A stretch of DNA of 64,000 bases from SZUA-545 sp050297855. Lineage in GTDB: Bacteria; Campylobacterota; Campylobacteria; Campylobacterales; SZUA-545. The DNA lies in contig JBNKTC010000010.1 in the NCBI GenBank assembly GCA_050297855.1, forward strand, positions 496,001-560,000. Direction: 5' to 3'. The first letter of the stretch is position 1, and the number at the start of each line of letters is the position of its first letter. The translations under genes were made by a program, and so were the position numbers. The notes under the pieces were generated by a model. It did not search any database and was not told the DNA's origin. It worked only from the letters and a program-made list of their open reading frames with translations. Positions 17,690-27,094 of this stretch are shown in pieces.

Positions 17690-18238
17690 ATGAAACCGTA
17701 TCTCCTCGGCCCGATTCTGGCCGCACTGCTCGTCGGCTGTACCTCCCGGCCCCAGCCGCCGCTTCCAACCGTCGAAACGGTTGATACGCAGCGCTACGGC
17801 GGTCTGTGGTACGAGATTGCCCGCTATGAGAACCGTTTCGAAAAGGGATGCATCGGTGCCACCGCCCGCTATACGCCCGATGATGGACGTATCGGCGTAC
17901 TGAACCGCTGCTACGACGCCTCCGGCACCGTTACTTCGCAGGCGAAAGGCACAGCAATCCCCGTCGACGCTACAGGTGCCCGGCTGGAAGTCACCTTTTT
18001 CTGGCCCTTCTACGGCGACTACTGGGTGCTGATGCTCGCAGATGATTACCGCTTCAGCGTCGTCGGCGATCCCGACCGCCGCTACTTCTGGATTCTGTCG
18101 CGCACGCCACAGCTCGATCCGGCGGACCGGGAACGGATCCTCGCGGCCATGCCGGACTGGGGCTATGCACCCGAGACGCTCTACTGGACCGATCCGTCCG
18201 TTTACACCTCCGGTGGCGACTCCAGCGCGGCGGAGTAG
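17690..18238 (+). CDS. blc: Bacterial lipocalin (Blc-type outer-membrane lipoprotein)
   Basis: 182 residues. A lipoprotein signal ends in Leu-Val-Gly-Cys. The lipocalin N-terminal signature Tyr-Gly-Gly-Leu-Trp-Tyr-Glu-Ile-Ala-Arg is at about residue 42 and the closing Tyr-Phe-Trp-Ile-Leu-Ser-Arg-Thr-Pro motif near 140. Blc proteins bind lysophospholipids or fatty acids at the outer membrane. AAAGGAGC precedes the ATG. The last 37 bases overlap the 3' end of the convergent GGDEF/EAL gene. Confidence 0.9.
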   Translation: MKPYLLGPILAALLVGCTSRPQPPLPTVETVDTQRYGGLWYEIARYENRFEKGCIGATARYTPDDGRIGVLNRCYDASGTVTSQAKGTAIPVDATGARLEVTFFWPFYGDYWVLMLADDYRFSVVGDPDRRYFWILSRTPQLDPADRERILAAMPDWGYAPETLYWTDPSVYTSGGDSSAAE

Positions 18239-20955
18239 TCGAACCCCCGGCAGAAGCCGACAAAGGATTCAAAAGGAAGGGGGCGGCTGAAGAAGTATCC
18301 CTGCACCTTGTCACAGCCGTTGGCGGCCAGAAAATCGACCTGTTCGCGGGTCTCCGCCCCTTCGGCGACGACCCACATCTCCATCACCTTGCTGATGGCG
18401 ATGATGGAGCGCGTGATCTCCGCATCCTCCTTATCGTCGGGCAGATCGTCGATGAAAGCGCGGTCGATCTTGAGCTTGTCAAAATCGAACTGTTTGAGAT
18501 AGCTGAGCGAGGAGTAACCCGTTCCGAAATCATCGATGGAGATCCTGAAACCGTACTCCCGAAGGGCTTTGAGCTTCCGCACCGTGTCCTCGACATTGTC
18601 GATCAGCGCCCCCTCCGTAATCTCCAGTTCGATCAGCTGCGGTGCGACGCCCATCCCGATGACACAGCCGTAAATCGACTCGACGAAGGACTCCTCTTTG
18701 ATATGGAAGCTGGAGATGTTGACCGCGATAGGAATCAGTTCACACTCCATCTCCTGCAACCGCTTCTGTGCCGTACAGACCGCTTCGAGTACCCACATGG
18801 TGATGGGAACGATCTGGCCCGTGGATTCGGCGAGGGGGATGAAATCCGACGGGTTCACACTGCCCAGCGCTTCACACTCCCAGCGCAACAGGGCTTCCGC
18901 CCCCACGATCGTGAACGAATGCAGCGATACCTGCGGCTGTAACACAATGTGGAAGGCCCCTTCTTTCACGGCGCGCTTGAGATTCTTTTCGATCTGCAAC
19001 CTCCGGATGACCTCCCGGTTCATCTGGGCTTCAAAGAAGCGGTAACGTCCCTTACCCCCCTCTTTCGCCTTGTACATTGCCGTATCGGCATGTTTGATCA
19101 TCCCTTCGCCGTCCGTCGCATCGAAAGGGTAGACGGCAATCCCGATACTGGCGGAGGTATAGTACTCGTGCGCTTCGACGGTGACACTCTCAGTCATACT
19201 CGCGAGAATCCGTTCGGCGGTTTCCGCCGCTACCGGTGCGTCGGCAAACTCCATCAGCAGCAGAAACTCGTCCCCGCCGGTGCGTGCAAGCGTATCGCTG
19301 CTGCGCAGCAGCGACTTGAAGCGGTGGGCGATCTCGATCAAAAAACGATCCCCCACCAGATGCCCAGCCGTATCATTGACGATCTTGAAGTTATCCAGGT
19401 CGATAAAGATCAACGCCAGCGTCTGTTCATACCGCCGGGCCTTGTCGATGGCGTGTTCGAGACGGTTCAAAAAAAGTACCCGGTTGGGCAGACCGGTCAG
19501 GGAGTCTTCATAGGCCAGTTTCCGAATCTTCTCTTCGGACGCTTTTCGGTCGGTGATGTCGGTACAGACTCCCAGATAGTTCTGCACCCGTCCCAGAGCG
19601 TCTTTAATCGCGATAACCCGCAGCCACTGGGCGTACATCCTCCCATCCTTCGCCCGGTCCTGGATCTCCCCCTCCCAGTGTCCCTGCGTGTTGATCGCCT
19701 CCCACATTGCGTCATAAGTCTCCTCGCTGGTCCAGCCCGAAGCCAGAATGTTGGGGGTGCTGCCGACGATTTCTTCTTCGTCATATCCGGTGATCTCGCC
19801 GTAACGGCGGTTGATCTTCAAAATTCCGCTCTGCGCATCGGTGATGACCATGCCGTCATCGGCATTCTCGAAACAGGTGGCTGCCAGTCTAAGGTCGTGG
19901 GCCGAAGCGAGCAGCCGGCGATATAGATGGAGCAGATACCAAGTCAACGCCAGAAGCAGTCCGGTGCCGATCACGAGATAGGGGAGCCCCTTGTAGACAT
20001 TTTGCCACACCTCTTCAGCCACGCGTTCTGGACGGACGGAGAGGATCATGTACCAGGAACTTTCCGGCCCATGCATGGCATGTCTGAGAATCTCCGAGAA
20101 ACTCTGTTCCGCCATCAGATGAGGCCGCTGCAGCAGTCTCAGGGGTTCGATACTCTGGAAGCTCAACAGGGTCTCGCCGGTCAGCAGACTGGAACCGCCG
20201 GCCAGCAACGCATTCCAAAGAGCGGGGCGCCAGCGGTAGAGCTGATTGCCGATGTCGCCGAACATAAACCGCCACGCCTCTTCCCCCTCCGGAGCAATCA
20301 GCCACGCGCCCCGGCTGTTGGCCAGGAGCAGATCCACCCCCAAGCGCCGGCTGTTTTGCTGAAGATGATCAAGGACACCCTGAAACCGGTAGTTGATAAT
20401 CAGAATGCCCGTTTTGTTGCCGTATGTATCGAAGATCGGCGTAGCGATGCGGATGACGGGCTTGTACGGAATCTCTACCGCACCGTTTTCGACATTGAGA
20501 TCGAGGGGGGAGAGATAGAGTTCCCCGGGGCCGAACTGAAGCGCCTCGCGCACATAGTAGCGGTTGATCTTGTGCTGCAGATCCGCGGCGTCGGCGATGA
20601 CCGCTTTGCCATCCTCCCGACCGATACGCAGCCGCTCTTTCCCCGTCGTGTCGATGATGCGGAGTTGATCGTAGTGGGGCTTGAGCGCAATGAAGGTACG
20701 CATCCCCTCGTACATATGCTGCTGATGTTCCGTATCTTCGAACGATTCGATCTCCGACAGAGACGCCTGGTACATGACATCCGCCGCAGCGGTCTGCAGT
20801 TCACGCTGCAAGATGCGCTCGGCATCCCCCAGAAGCATCCGGCTCTCTTCCAGAAACTTCTCCCGCTGCCAGGTGTATTCGTTGTGATAGATCCAGACAA
20901 ACAGCAGACCGCTCAACAGCAGGACCAGGCCGCCGACGGTCAAATAGGACTTCAT
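18202..20955 (-). CDS. Membrane sensor-PAS-GGDEF-EAL c-di-GMP enzyme
   Basis: 917 residues. The periplasmic sensor (~30-325, Cache-like) lies between two membrane helices, then a PAS domain with PAC motif (~355-475), GGDEF (~480-645) and EAL (~655-905). The GGDEF has intact Gly-Gly-Asp-Glu-Phe and an RxxD inhibitory site (Arg-Ser-Ser-Asp) just before it. The EAL part keeps Glu-Ala-Leu-Leu-Arg-Trp and Asp-Asp-Phe-Gly-Thr-Gly-Tyr, so both synthesis and hydrolysis are possible. Lies between the two REC-PilZ systems, convergent with blc and overlapping its end. Confidence 0.9.
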   Translation of the reverse strand: MKSYLTVGGLVLLLSGLLFVWIYHNEYTWQREKFLEESRMLLGDAERILQRELQTAAADVMYQASLSEIESFEDTEHQQHMYEGMRTFIALKPHYDQLRIIDTTGKERLRIGREDGKAVIADAADLQHKINRYYVREALQFGPGELYLSPLDLNVENGAVEIPYKPVIRIATPIFDTYGNKTGILIINYRFQGVLDHLQQNSRRLGVDLLLANSRGAWLIAPEGEEAWRFMFGDIGNQLYRWRPALWNALLAGGSSLLTGETLLSFQSIEPLRLLQRPHLMAEQSFSEILRHAMHGPESSWYMILSVRPERVAEEVWQNVYKGLPYLVIGTGLLLALTWYLLHLYRRLLASAHDLRLAATCFENADDGMVITDAQSGILKINRRYGEITGYDEEEIVGSTPNILASGWTSEETYDAMWEAINTQGHWEGEIQDRAKDGRMYAQWLRVIAIKDALGRVQNYLGVCTDITDRKASEEKIRKLAYEDSLTGLPNRVLFLNRLEHAIDKARRYEQTLALIFIDLDNFKIVNDTAGHLVGDRFLIEIAHRFKSLLRSSDTLARTGGDEFLLLMEFADAPVAAETAERILASMTESVTVEAHEYYTSASIGIAVYPFDATDGEGMIKHADTAMYKAKEGGKGRYRFFEAQMNREVIRRLQIEKNLKRAVKEGAFHIVLQPQVSLHSFTIVGAEALLRWECEALGSVNPSDFIPLAESTGQIVPITMWVLEAVCTAQKRLQEMECELIPIAVNISSFHIKEESFVESIYGCVIGMGVAPQLIELEITEGALIDNVEDTVRKLKALREYGFRISIDDFGTGYSSLSYLKQFDFDKLKIDRAFIDDLPDDKEDAEITRSIIAISKVMEMWVVAEGAETREQVDFLAANGCDKVQGYFFSRPLPFESFVGFCRGFDYSAALESPPEV

Positions 20956-21200
20956 ATGTCACACTCCGCGCAACCATAATCATAGCTTATTGGCATCTAT
21001 GTTACTCTATCTTTCCTAGTTCCCTCTTAAGAAAGTGCCCTCATATTTTGGACGAAGCCGTCAAAATCAAGACTCAATTTTTACCGATATTCACCGATAT
21101 AGCGCTAGAATATCGTGAACCTATCTCAAAAATCCCCGACAGCGTCAACGGGGACTTTCGAGATGGGTTCGTATCACATCATGTTGCAGGAATGGCGCTT

Positions 21201-22457
21201 ATGGAAATCGACGACCCGCTTCTGAAAACCCTTCCTCTGGAGTTTTTCGATTCACTTTACCACTCCGTCGTCATTACAACGGGCACGCTGGACGGGGATC
21301 ATCCCAAAATCCTTTATGTTAACCGCGCTTTCACCGAGATGACCGGCTATGCGCCGGAAGAGGTTTTAGGGAAAAAACCGTGTCTGCTTCGAGACAAAAA
21401 GGTCCAATCCGCACTTTTGGAACAGCTGCGCGAAGAGATACAAGATCAGAAATGTTTCGAAGGGGAAATTTTCAACTACCGAAAAAACGGTACCAAATAT
21501 CGTCTGCGGTGGATGGTCGAACCCCTTCGCGACAGCGAGGGCAAGACCATCGGTTATATCTCTTTCCAGAAGGACATTACCTCCGAATACGCCCTGATGC
21601 AACATCGAAAACTATTTCAAAAAGCGATCGACCAGAGCAGTGTGCATATCGCCCTCTTCGATGAACACTCTCGGTTCATCTACGCCAACGGTGCGTACGT
21701 CGAACGAACCGGCTACACTCTGGAAGAGCTGATGGGAGCACGCCCTGCGCTGCTTCGCTCCGGAGTGCATGATGAAGCGTTCTACCAACACATCCATGAA
21801 CAGCTCAAGGCCGGAGTCTCCCATACGGGTCTCTTTTCCAATCTCAATGCCCGGGGCGAGATCTATTATGAAAAGCAGACGATATCGCCCATACGGGAGG
21901 GGGGAGAGACCGTAGGCTATGTCGTATTCGGCAAAGGGGTCGACAACGAGATCAGGGAACACGATATGCTGCTCAACGAGACCATGACCGATGCACTGAC
22001 AGGCGTCTTGAACCGCAAAGCCCTCACCCTTGAGCTCGAGCAGGCCGCAGAAGCTTTCCATACATCCGATGAGCACTTTTGCATTCTTTTTGCGGATCTC
22101 AACGACTTTAAAATCGTCAACGATACCCACGGCCACGATATCGGAGACAGCGTACTTCGTTCCGTTGCCGCCGTCTTAAGTTCAAGCCTCCGAAAAAGCG
22201 ATCGGGTCATTCGATACGGGGGGGACGAATTCATCTGTATCTTAAGAGGCGTCGGCGCGCCCCAGGCAGCAATCATTGCCGCGAAACTGCGCGAACGTAT
22301 CACTGAACATCCCGAACATAGGAAATACGGTGTCGGGATCAGCATCGGAGTCAGCGAATACCACGGCGAATCGGTTGAGCTGCTCATCCGGCATGCCGAT
22401 AGGGAAATGTACCGCAGCAAAGAGGCCGTCAAGTCCGATCCTTCCGATCCCGATTGA
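21201..22457 (+). CDS. PAS-PAS-GGDEF diguanylate cyclase
   Basis: About 418 residues with two PAS domains carrying PAC segments (about 15-135 and 140-260) and a C-terminal GGDEF domain with Arg-Tyr-Gly-Gly-Asp-Glu-Phe and the RxxD site (Arg-Lys-Ser-Asp). No membrane segment, so a cytosolic cyclase. Start: ATG at 21201 has AGGA nine bases upstream and begins just before the first PAS. The frame is open back to a TTG at 21048 without a good ribosome site, and a TAGAAT -10-like hexamer lies at 21106, so the short form is preferred but not certain. Confidence 0.85.
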   Translation: MEIDDPLLKTLPLEFFDSLYHSVVITTGTLDGDHPKILYVNRAFTEMTGYAPEEVLGKKPCLLRDKKVQSALLEQLREEIQDQKCFEGEIFNYRKNGTKYRLRWMVEPLRDSEGKTIGYISFQKDITSEYALMQHRKLFQKAIDQSSVHIALFDEHSRFIYANGAYVERTGYTLEELMGARPALLRSGVHDEAFYQHIHEQLKAGVSHTGLFSNLNARGEIYYEKQTISPIREGGETVGYVVFGKGVDNEIREHDMLLNETMTDALTGVLNRKALTLELEQAAEAFHTSDEHFCILFADLNDFKIVNDTHGHDIGDSVLRSVAAVLSSSLRKSDRVIRYGGDEFICILRGVGAPQAAIIAAKLRERITEHPEHRKYGVGISIGVSEYHGESVELLIRHADREMYRSKEAVKSDPSDPD

Positions 22458-22597
22458 CAACCTTATAAAACACTTTACATTCATTACTGATTTTTCACTT
22501 TAAATCCTGCTATAGTATACTGAGTTAGCAGATCACAATATTAAATAATTTTTACTTTTTCGTCTATTTTGTGATCCGGTCATGCAAAGGCAGCGTC

Positions 22598-24193
22598 GTG
22601 ACACGAAAGTCCCTCTATCTTCTTCTCCTTCTCCTGAGCGTGGGGACCATCACCACCCTTCTGATCCTTGAAAACGACAGCCGGTTTCGCACCGAAAAGG
22701 CGCAGCTCGAGCAAAGTCTGATCGACCGTGCGAGCATCCTCTTCGATATGATGGTTCATGTCCGCAGCTGGAATGCAGGCTTTCACGACGTTTTCGTCGA
22801 TGACCCGGAACTTGAGCCCAACCCTTTTCTCGCCGACAATGTGCTCCAAGCCGAAGGGAACCGCACCCTGATCCGGGTCAACCCGGCCTGGATGACGCGG
22901 CAGATCGCCGAAGTGGCCAGCGACAGCGGTCCCTACCGCTTCAAAATCACCTCCTTGCACCCCCTCAACCCCCACAACGCTCCCGATGCTTTCGAACGCG
23001 AGGCGCTGGCGTACCTGAACCAGCACCGGGAGACCCCCCACTACTACCGGCTCCCGACTGAAAACAGTACAGCGAAAACCTTCGACTTCGTCGGGGCCTT
23101 GACGGTCAAAGAGTCGTGCCTGCAGTGCCACGCCGGACAGGGCTATATTACGGGAGATATTCGCGGAGGGATCCGGATCTCCGTCCCCCTCGAACGGTAT
23201 TATGATGCACTGAACGCACTCAGGGAACACCGGGACATGGGGACCTTCTGGCTGCTTCTGGGGGCACTGCTGCTAGTCGGCGCCTGGTCGGCGCTCATTC
23301 TCTCTGCCCAACGCGCCAGAGAACGGACCGAATCCCTCAACGCAGAGCTGAGCCGCCGCGTCGAGGAGCGCACCCGAAAACTGCACGATACCAACGCACA
23401 GCTCGCCGGACTGACTCGGGAACTTGAGCAGCGGGTCGCGGAGGAGTTGGAGAAGAACCGTACCAACGAGAAGCTCCTGCTGCTGCAGACCAAAAACGCC
23501 ACGATGGGAGAGATGATCAACATCATAGCCCACCAATGGCGTCAACCTCTGAGCGAGATCGCCATGACCGCCAACAACCTGATCGTCGACGCCGAGATCG
23601 GGGAGATCGACCGGCGCTCACTGCAGTTCCAGATCGAACGCATCCTGAGTCAGACCCAGCACCTCTCCGCCACCATCGACGACTTCTCCAACTTCTTCAA
23701 ACCCGACCACGCCCCCGAATCCGTCGACATCGACGCCCTCTGCGACAAGGCGGTGGAGATGCTCCAGAAAATGCTCCAGCACGAACAGGCCGAGATCATG
23801 CGATCCTACGACTGCCATACTCCGGCGCTGATCTACCGTCGGGAGCTGCTACACGTACTGATCAACCTGATCAAAAATGCCGTCGATGCCTACCAGACCG
23901 TCGATACGGCCATGCGGCCCATCACTGTGGAAACCCGATGCGACGACACGGAGGCGCAGATTGTCATCAGCGATTACGCCGGAGGCATCGACCCGGAGAT
24001 CATCGACCGGATCTTCGAACCCTATTTTACGACCAAGTCCGAACACAACGGCAGCGGTCTGGGCCTCTATATCGTCCGCATCATCGTCGAGCACCACCTC
24101 CACGGGACTATCGAGGTGCAAAATAGCCGCAACGGCGCACGTTTCACCCTTTCGTTTCCGCTCCATCCCCCGCTGAAGGATACCCATGCCTGA
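22598..24193 (+). CDS. Haem-binding sensor histidine kinase (DUF3365/Tll0287-like sensor)
   Basis: About 531 residues. Membrane helix near the N-terminus, then a periplasmic domain with one c-type haem motif Cys-Leu-Gln-Cys-His (~174-178) followed by Gly-Asp-Ile-Arg-Gly-Gly-Ile-Arg-Ile-Ser, as in DUF3365 sensors. A second helix lies near 215-235 and a long coiled coil follows. The kinase core has His-Gln-Trp-Arg-Gln-Pro, an N box (LINLIKNAVDAY) and Gly-Ser-Gly-Leu-Gly-Leu-Tyr. Likely senses redox state or a gas through the haem. GTG at 22598, with AAAGG upstream, is preferred to GTG at 22571. Its end overlaps the next gene by 8 bases, coupling kinase and regulator. Confidence 0.85.
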   Translation: MTRKSLYLLLLLLSVGTITTLLILENDSRFRTEKAQLEQSLIDRASILFDMMVHVRSWNAGFHDVFVDDPELEPNPFLADNVLQAEGNRTLIRVNPAWMTRQIAEVASDSGPYRFKITSLHPLNPHNAPDAFEREALAYLNQHRETPHYYRLPTENSTAKTFDFVGALTVKESCLQCHAGQGYITGDIRGGIRISVPLERYYDALNALREHRDMGTFWLLLGALLLVGAWSALILSAQRARERTESLNAELSRRVEERTRKLHDTNAQLAGLTRELEQRVAEELEKNRTNEKLLLLQTKNATMGEMINIIAHQWRQPLSEIAMTANNLIVDAEIGEIDRRSLQFQIERILSQTQHLSATIDDFSNFFKPDHAPESVDIDALCDKAVEMLQKMLQHEQAEIMRSYDCHTPALIYRRELLHVLINLIKNAVDAYQTVDTAMRPITVETRCDDTEAQIVISDYAGGIDPEIIDRIFEPYFTTKSEHNGSGLGLYIVRIIVEHHLHGTIEVQNSRNGARFTLSFPLHPPLKDTHA

Positions 24194-25691
24194 TTTGAAG
24201 ACCCTGCAGACTCAGGCCAAAGACTACACCATCCTGTTTGTCGAAGACAGCGACACCCAGCAGCAGCAGATGCGTGCCTTTCTGGGGAAGTTCTTCGGTA
24301 CGGTCCATACCGAACGCGATGGAGCCAAAGGACTCGAGACATTTCGAAAAGAGCATCCCGACATCGTCGTAACCGATATCGAGATGCCCGACATGAACGG
24401 TCTGGAAATGGTCCGTAATATCAAGGCCATCGACCAGGAGGTCCCGGTCATCATCATGTCCGCCTTCGATGAAAAAGAGTATCTTCTCGATGCCATCCGC
24501 TACGGCGTCATCCATTACATCAAAAAGCCGGCCCACGCCACCGAACTCGCAGAGACCCTCAGCAAAACGCTTCAGGCGCTCAAAACCCGGAGAGACCGAA
24601 ACATTTTCGTCAGCTACCTTCAGCATGTATTTGATTATCAGAACAACATGATCCTGTTGCTGGAAAAGACCCGGGCCCTGGTGGCCAACCCCATCTTCCT
24701 GGATTTTTTCGGGGCACGGGACGTTCAGGAGTTCAACGAAACAGTGGGAGATATCGGGTCGCGTTTCGATCCCCTCGGGGGCTTTCTGTCCAACGAACGG
24801 GAACACTGGCTCGAGCAGGTACTGCGCGATCCCGGCCGACACTATCATGTCAAGATGTCAGGCTCGGGAGACGGACCCGATGCCCACCATTTTCTCCTCT
24901 CCTATCGCCATATTCCCAAAAAAGAGCACTACGGCCTGCTGTTGCTCGACGACATCACCGACCTCGACCTGCTCGACCTCTTCATCAACCGTCCGGAACG
25001 CGCCAATACCATTGCGGTCAGTACCGAAACGATCAACAGCGTCTTGCGCCTGATCAAGGAGCACCGTCTCGAAATCAAAATCCATAACTTCTACAAAGGA
25101 CTCAGCATCACCAATCCGGCCACGATCGTCGAAGGGGATGCCGATCGCATTTATATCAAAACCTCTTCCCACCAGCTGCGGGCCAGCCGCTATGAAAAGA
25201 GCCTTGTTATCAGCTCCGACGCCCTGCCGCACTTTATTTACTGTGAAGAGATCGTCTCCGTGGATTATGATCAAGGGATGATCGTGGCCCGAGGGATCCA
25301 GTTTATGAAGACCAGCCCCACCCAACGTCGCGACATCCGGGTCGTTCCGCCCCCGGACCACAACGTCGCCCTGCGCTACAAAGAGCACCTTTACGACGAC
25401 AGCAATCTTATCTGCGATCTCTCCATCAATGCCGTAAAAATCGAGATGATCGCCATTCCCGCCGGTATTAGAAATGAAGACCCGCTCTCCCTCTCTATGG
25501 GATTTACCCTGCCCAGCGGACAACGTCTCGAAATCGAGACTCCGGCTACCGTCATCCGAACCTCTGAACACAATGCACACTACCACCTCGTAGCGGGATA
25601 CGACCTGCTTCCTGACCAGCGGCGGGAGCTGGTCGATATGATCGCCAAACGGCAGATGGAGCTGATCAGAGAGTTCAAACGGCTACAGTAG
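24186..25691 (+). CDS. Response regulator REC-PAS-like-PilZ-like, copy 2
   Basis: 501 residues and a clear paralogue of 14108-15622 over its whole length. Both end with Arg-Gln-(Met/Ile)-x-Leu-Ile-Arg-Glu-Phe-Lys. The receiver has Glu-Asp-Ser, phosphoacceptor Asp in Val-Thr-Asp-Ile-Glu-Met-Pro and the conserved Lys in Ile-Lys-Lys-Pro. The PilZ-like part has Arg-Arg-Asp-Ile-Arg (~381-385) and Asp-Leu-Ser-Ile-Asn-Ala (~411-416). The start lies inside the haem-kinase gene, so the two are surely partners. No DNA-binding domain is visible. Confidence 0.8.
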   Translation: MPDLKTLQTQAKDYTILFVEDSDTQQQQMRAFLGKFFGTVHTERDGAKGLETFRKEHPDIVVTDIEMPDMNGLEMVRNIKAIDQEVPVIIMSAFDEKEYLLDAIRYGVIHYIKKPAHATELAETLSKTLQALKTRRDRNIFVSYLQHVFDYQNNMILLLEKTRALVANPIFLDFFGARDVQEFNETVGDIGSRFDPLGGFLSNEREHWLEQVLRDPGRHYHVKMSGSGDGPDAHHFLLSYRHIPKKEHYGLLLLDDITDLDLLDLFINRPERANTIAVSTETINSVLRLIKEHRLEIKIHNFYKGLSITNPATIVEGDADRIYIKTSSHQLRASRYEKSLVISSDALPHFIYCEEIVSVDYDQGMIVARGIQFMKTSPTQRRDIRVVPPPDHNVALRYKEHLYDDSNLICDLSINAVKIEMIAIPAGIRNEDPLSLSMGFTLPSGQRLEIETPATVIRTSEHNAHYHLVAGYDLLPDQRRELVDMIAKRQMELIREFKRLQ

Positions 25692-25721
25692 TGCGACCGG
25701 CGGCTGTGAACCGAACCGGGA

Positions 25722-25820
25722 TTAAAACTGTTTGAGGGAGACGGCCGTGGCAATCAGACCAACGTAGACGACGGCCATGAAGTTGATCTTGGATTTACAG
25801 TAGTGTTCAAGAGCTTTCAT
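25722..25820 (-). CDS. Small single-helix membrane protein, 32 residues
   Basis: ATG at 25820 with AAAGGA seven bases upstream. The product has a short charged N-terminus (Met-Lys-Ala-Leu-Glu-His-Tyr-Cys-Lys-Ser-Lys) and one hydrophobic helix (Ile-Asn-Phe-Met-Ala-Val-Val-Tyr-Val-Gly-Leu-Ile-Ala), ending Ser-Leu-Lys-Gln-Phe. It resembles the small subunits often found in membrane complexes, but no family is recognised. It follows the ArsC-like gene on the same strand after about 30 bases. Confidence 0.5.
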   Translation of the reverse strand: MKALEHYCKSKINFMAVVYVGLIATAVSLKQF

Positions 25821-25851
25821 TGCGGGTTCCTTTGATAGAGTTTCTGACGCA

Positions 25852-26256
25852 TTAAATGCATGTTTCGTTCTCACCCGAGCAGGCTTCCGATGCCGGACTC
25901 CGCAGTGGGCATCCCAGCTGTTTCTCGACCGACGCGGTGTCGAAACCGCACATCTTCTTTCCGGCGAAGACCATCAGCGGCCGCCGGATCAGCATTGGTT
26001 CCATCATCAGCAGACGCAGGGCTGCCTCTTCGCTCATACCGGAGGGATCGATCGCCCCGCTTTTGATCTTGGGGGCGTTGGGGTTGAACCAGCGGCTGAC
26101 CGGCAGCGCTTTGAAGAAGGTGTAAAGTTCCTCGACGTTCATGCCGTGTTCCAGGAGATTGCGCTCTACCACCAAGCATCCCGCTTCGCGCAGCTGCTGT
26201 TTCTGACGGGCGTTGGTAGCACACCCCGGTTTTTCGTAAAAGAGGACAATCTTCAA
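25852..26256 (-). CDS. ArsC/Spx-family protein, nitrogenase-associated type
   Basis: 134 residues, thioredoxin-like ArsC fold. It matches the subgroup annotated as nitrogenase-associated protein: Glu-Lys-Pro-Gly-Cys near the N-terminus, Asn-Ala-Arg-Gln-Lys, a central Pro-Val-Ser-Arg-Trp-Phe-Asn-Pro-Asn-Ala-Pro, and Leu-Ile-Arg-Arg-Pro-Leu near residue 90. The start is taken as TTG at 26256, which has AAGGAG seven bases upstream; the longer frame to 26325 runs into the next gene's spacer and adds an unlike Arg-rich tail. Downstream of a small wHTH-like gene. A nif link is by family name and by the nif genes elsewhere in the window. Confidence 0.75.
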   Translation of the reverse strand: MKIVLFYEKPGCATNARQKQQLREAGCLVVERNLLEHGMNVEELYTFFKALPVSRWFNPNAPKIKSGAIDPSGMSEEAALRLLMMEPMLIRRPLMVFAGKKMCGFDTASVEKQLGCPLRSPASEACSGENETCI

Positions 26257-26281
26257 TGGGTCTCCTTTCGATGAATCAGGC

Positions 26282-26551
26282 TCATCCCGCCTTCGCATTT
26301 CCCGTCTCCACCAGGTCGATGGCACGGTCGGTCAAACAGTAGGTCTGAACCCCGTCGTCATGGAGACTCATGCACTCGCTGATCATTCCCGCTTCCAGCA
26401 GCAGACTGAAGGTTGCTTCCACGGTCTCCAGCGGCAGACCGAGGTACTCCGCGGTGTCCTTGGCGTCGTAGACGTTGTAGTTCTCTTCATCGGCGAGGTT
26501 GTAAGTCGCTTTCATAATACTCTTGATGATTTGCGGCGTCACTTCATGCAT
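26282..26551 (-). CDS. Small winged-helix-like protein
   Basis: 89 acidic residues. The middle (Asp-Ala-Lys-Asp-Thr-Ala-Glu-Tyr-Leu-Gly-Leu...Val-Glu-Ala-Thr-Phe-Ser-Leu-Leu-Leu-Glu-Ala-Gly-Met-Ile) looks like a helix-turn-helix followed by a short wing, as in small MarR/ArsR-like or DUF folds. No residues for metal binding are obvious. It lies 25 bases upstream of the ArsC-like gene and probably shares its transcript. Function unknown. Confidence 0.65.
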   Translation of the reverse strand: MHEVTPQIIKSIMKATYNLADEENYNVYDAKDTAEYLGLPLETVEATFSLLLEAGMISECMSLHDDGVQTYCLTDRAIDLVETGNAKAG

Positions 26552-27094
26552 CTTTGTTCACTCCTTCGCGCAACCGCCTCCATGGAGATGCAGGCTTTTC
26601 TTATAAATCAGAAGATGCAAGTTCTGTGCCCGTTCCTTAAAAAGCCCCGTATCGGACCCCTCACGCGCCATTATGTTACGATTATACACATTATGCGGAC
26701 TCCGTTTTTGACCCTCCCGATCCAAAAAATCTGTTCGTCACAAAAGGCTGAGGCAATAGCAGAGGGGAAAGTTGCCGATTCATTGCCCGATGAACTTACA
26801 TTAATTTATAGCGCTCACCCACAACCTGTTACCTGCGTACACAATGTGATAAATTTGATGCCTTATCGATTTTTCTGTGTTTACCTGTTCGTTTTATCAA
26901 AACAAGCCCATAACTTCGGCTTATCCATCTTCTGATTTAGATAATTAATGCTGATATTGGTCATTGACACCCTCACGCCATTTGGTCAGAATAAAAATCG
27001 ATATCTAGTTGAAAACCATAAGAACCATCTTTGGAAAATGCTCCCTTTCTTCGGAATGGGGAACGAAGCCCGAAGATGAAAGCGAGGGTGTGCC
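26552..27094 (+). other. 543-base intergenic region, no supported gene
   Basis: Divergent spacer between the wHTH-like gene and the ETF:quinone oxidoreductase gene. It is AT-rich from about 26660. A 191-codon frame crosses it but lies partly antisense to the wHTH gene, has no ribosome site and looks like chance. No hairpin with a T-run or recognised RNA was seen. It probably holds both promoters. Confidence 0.5.

Noticed and set aside
26360..26935. 191-codon plus-strand frame in the ETF-QO upstream region
   Set aside because: Starts antisense to the wHTH-like gene, has no ribosome site, and composition changes along it as expected for a chance frame.
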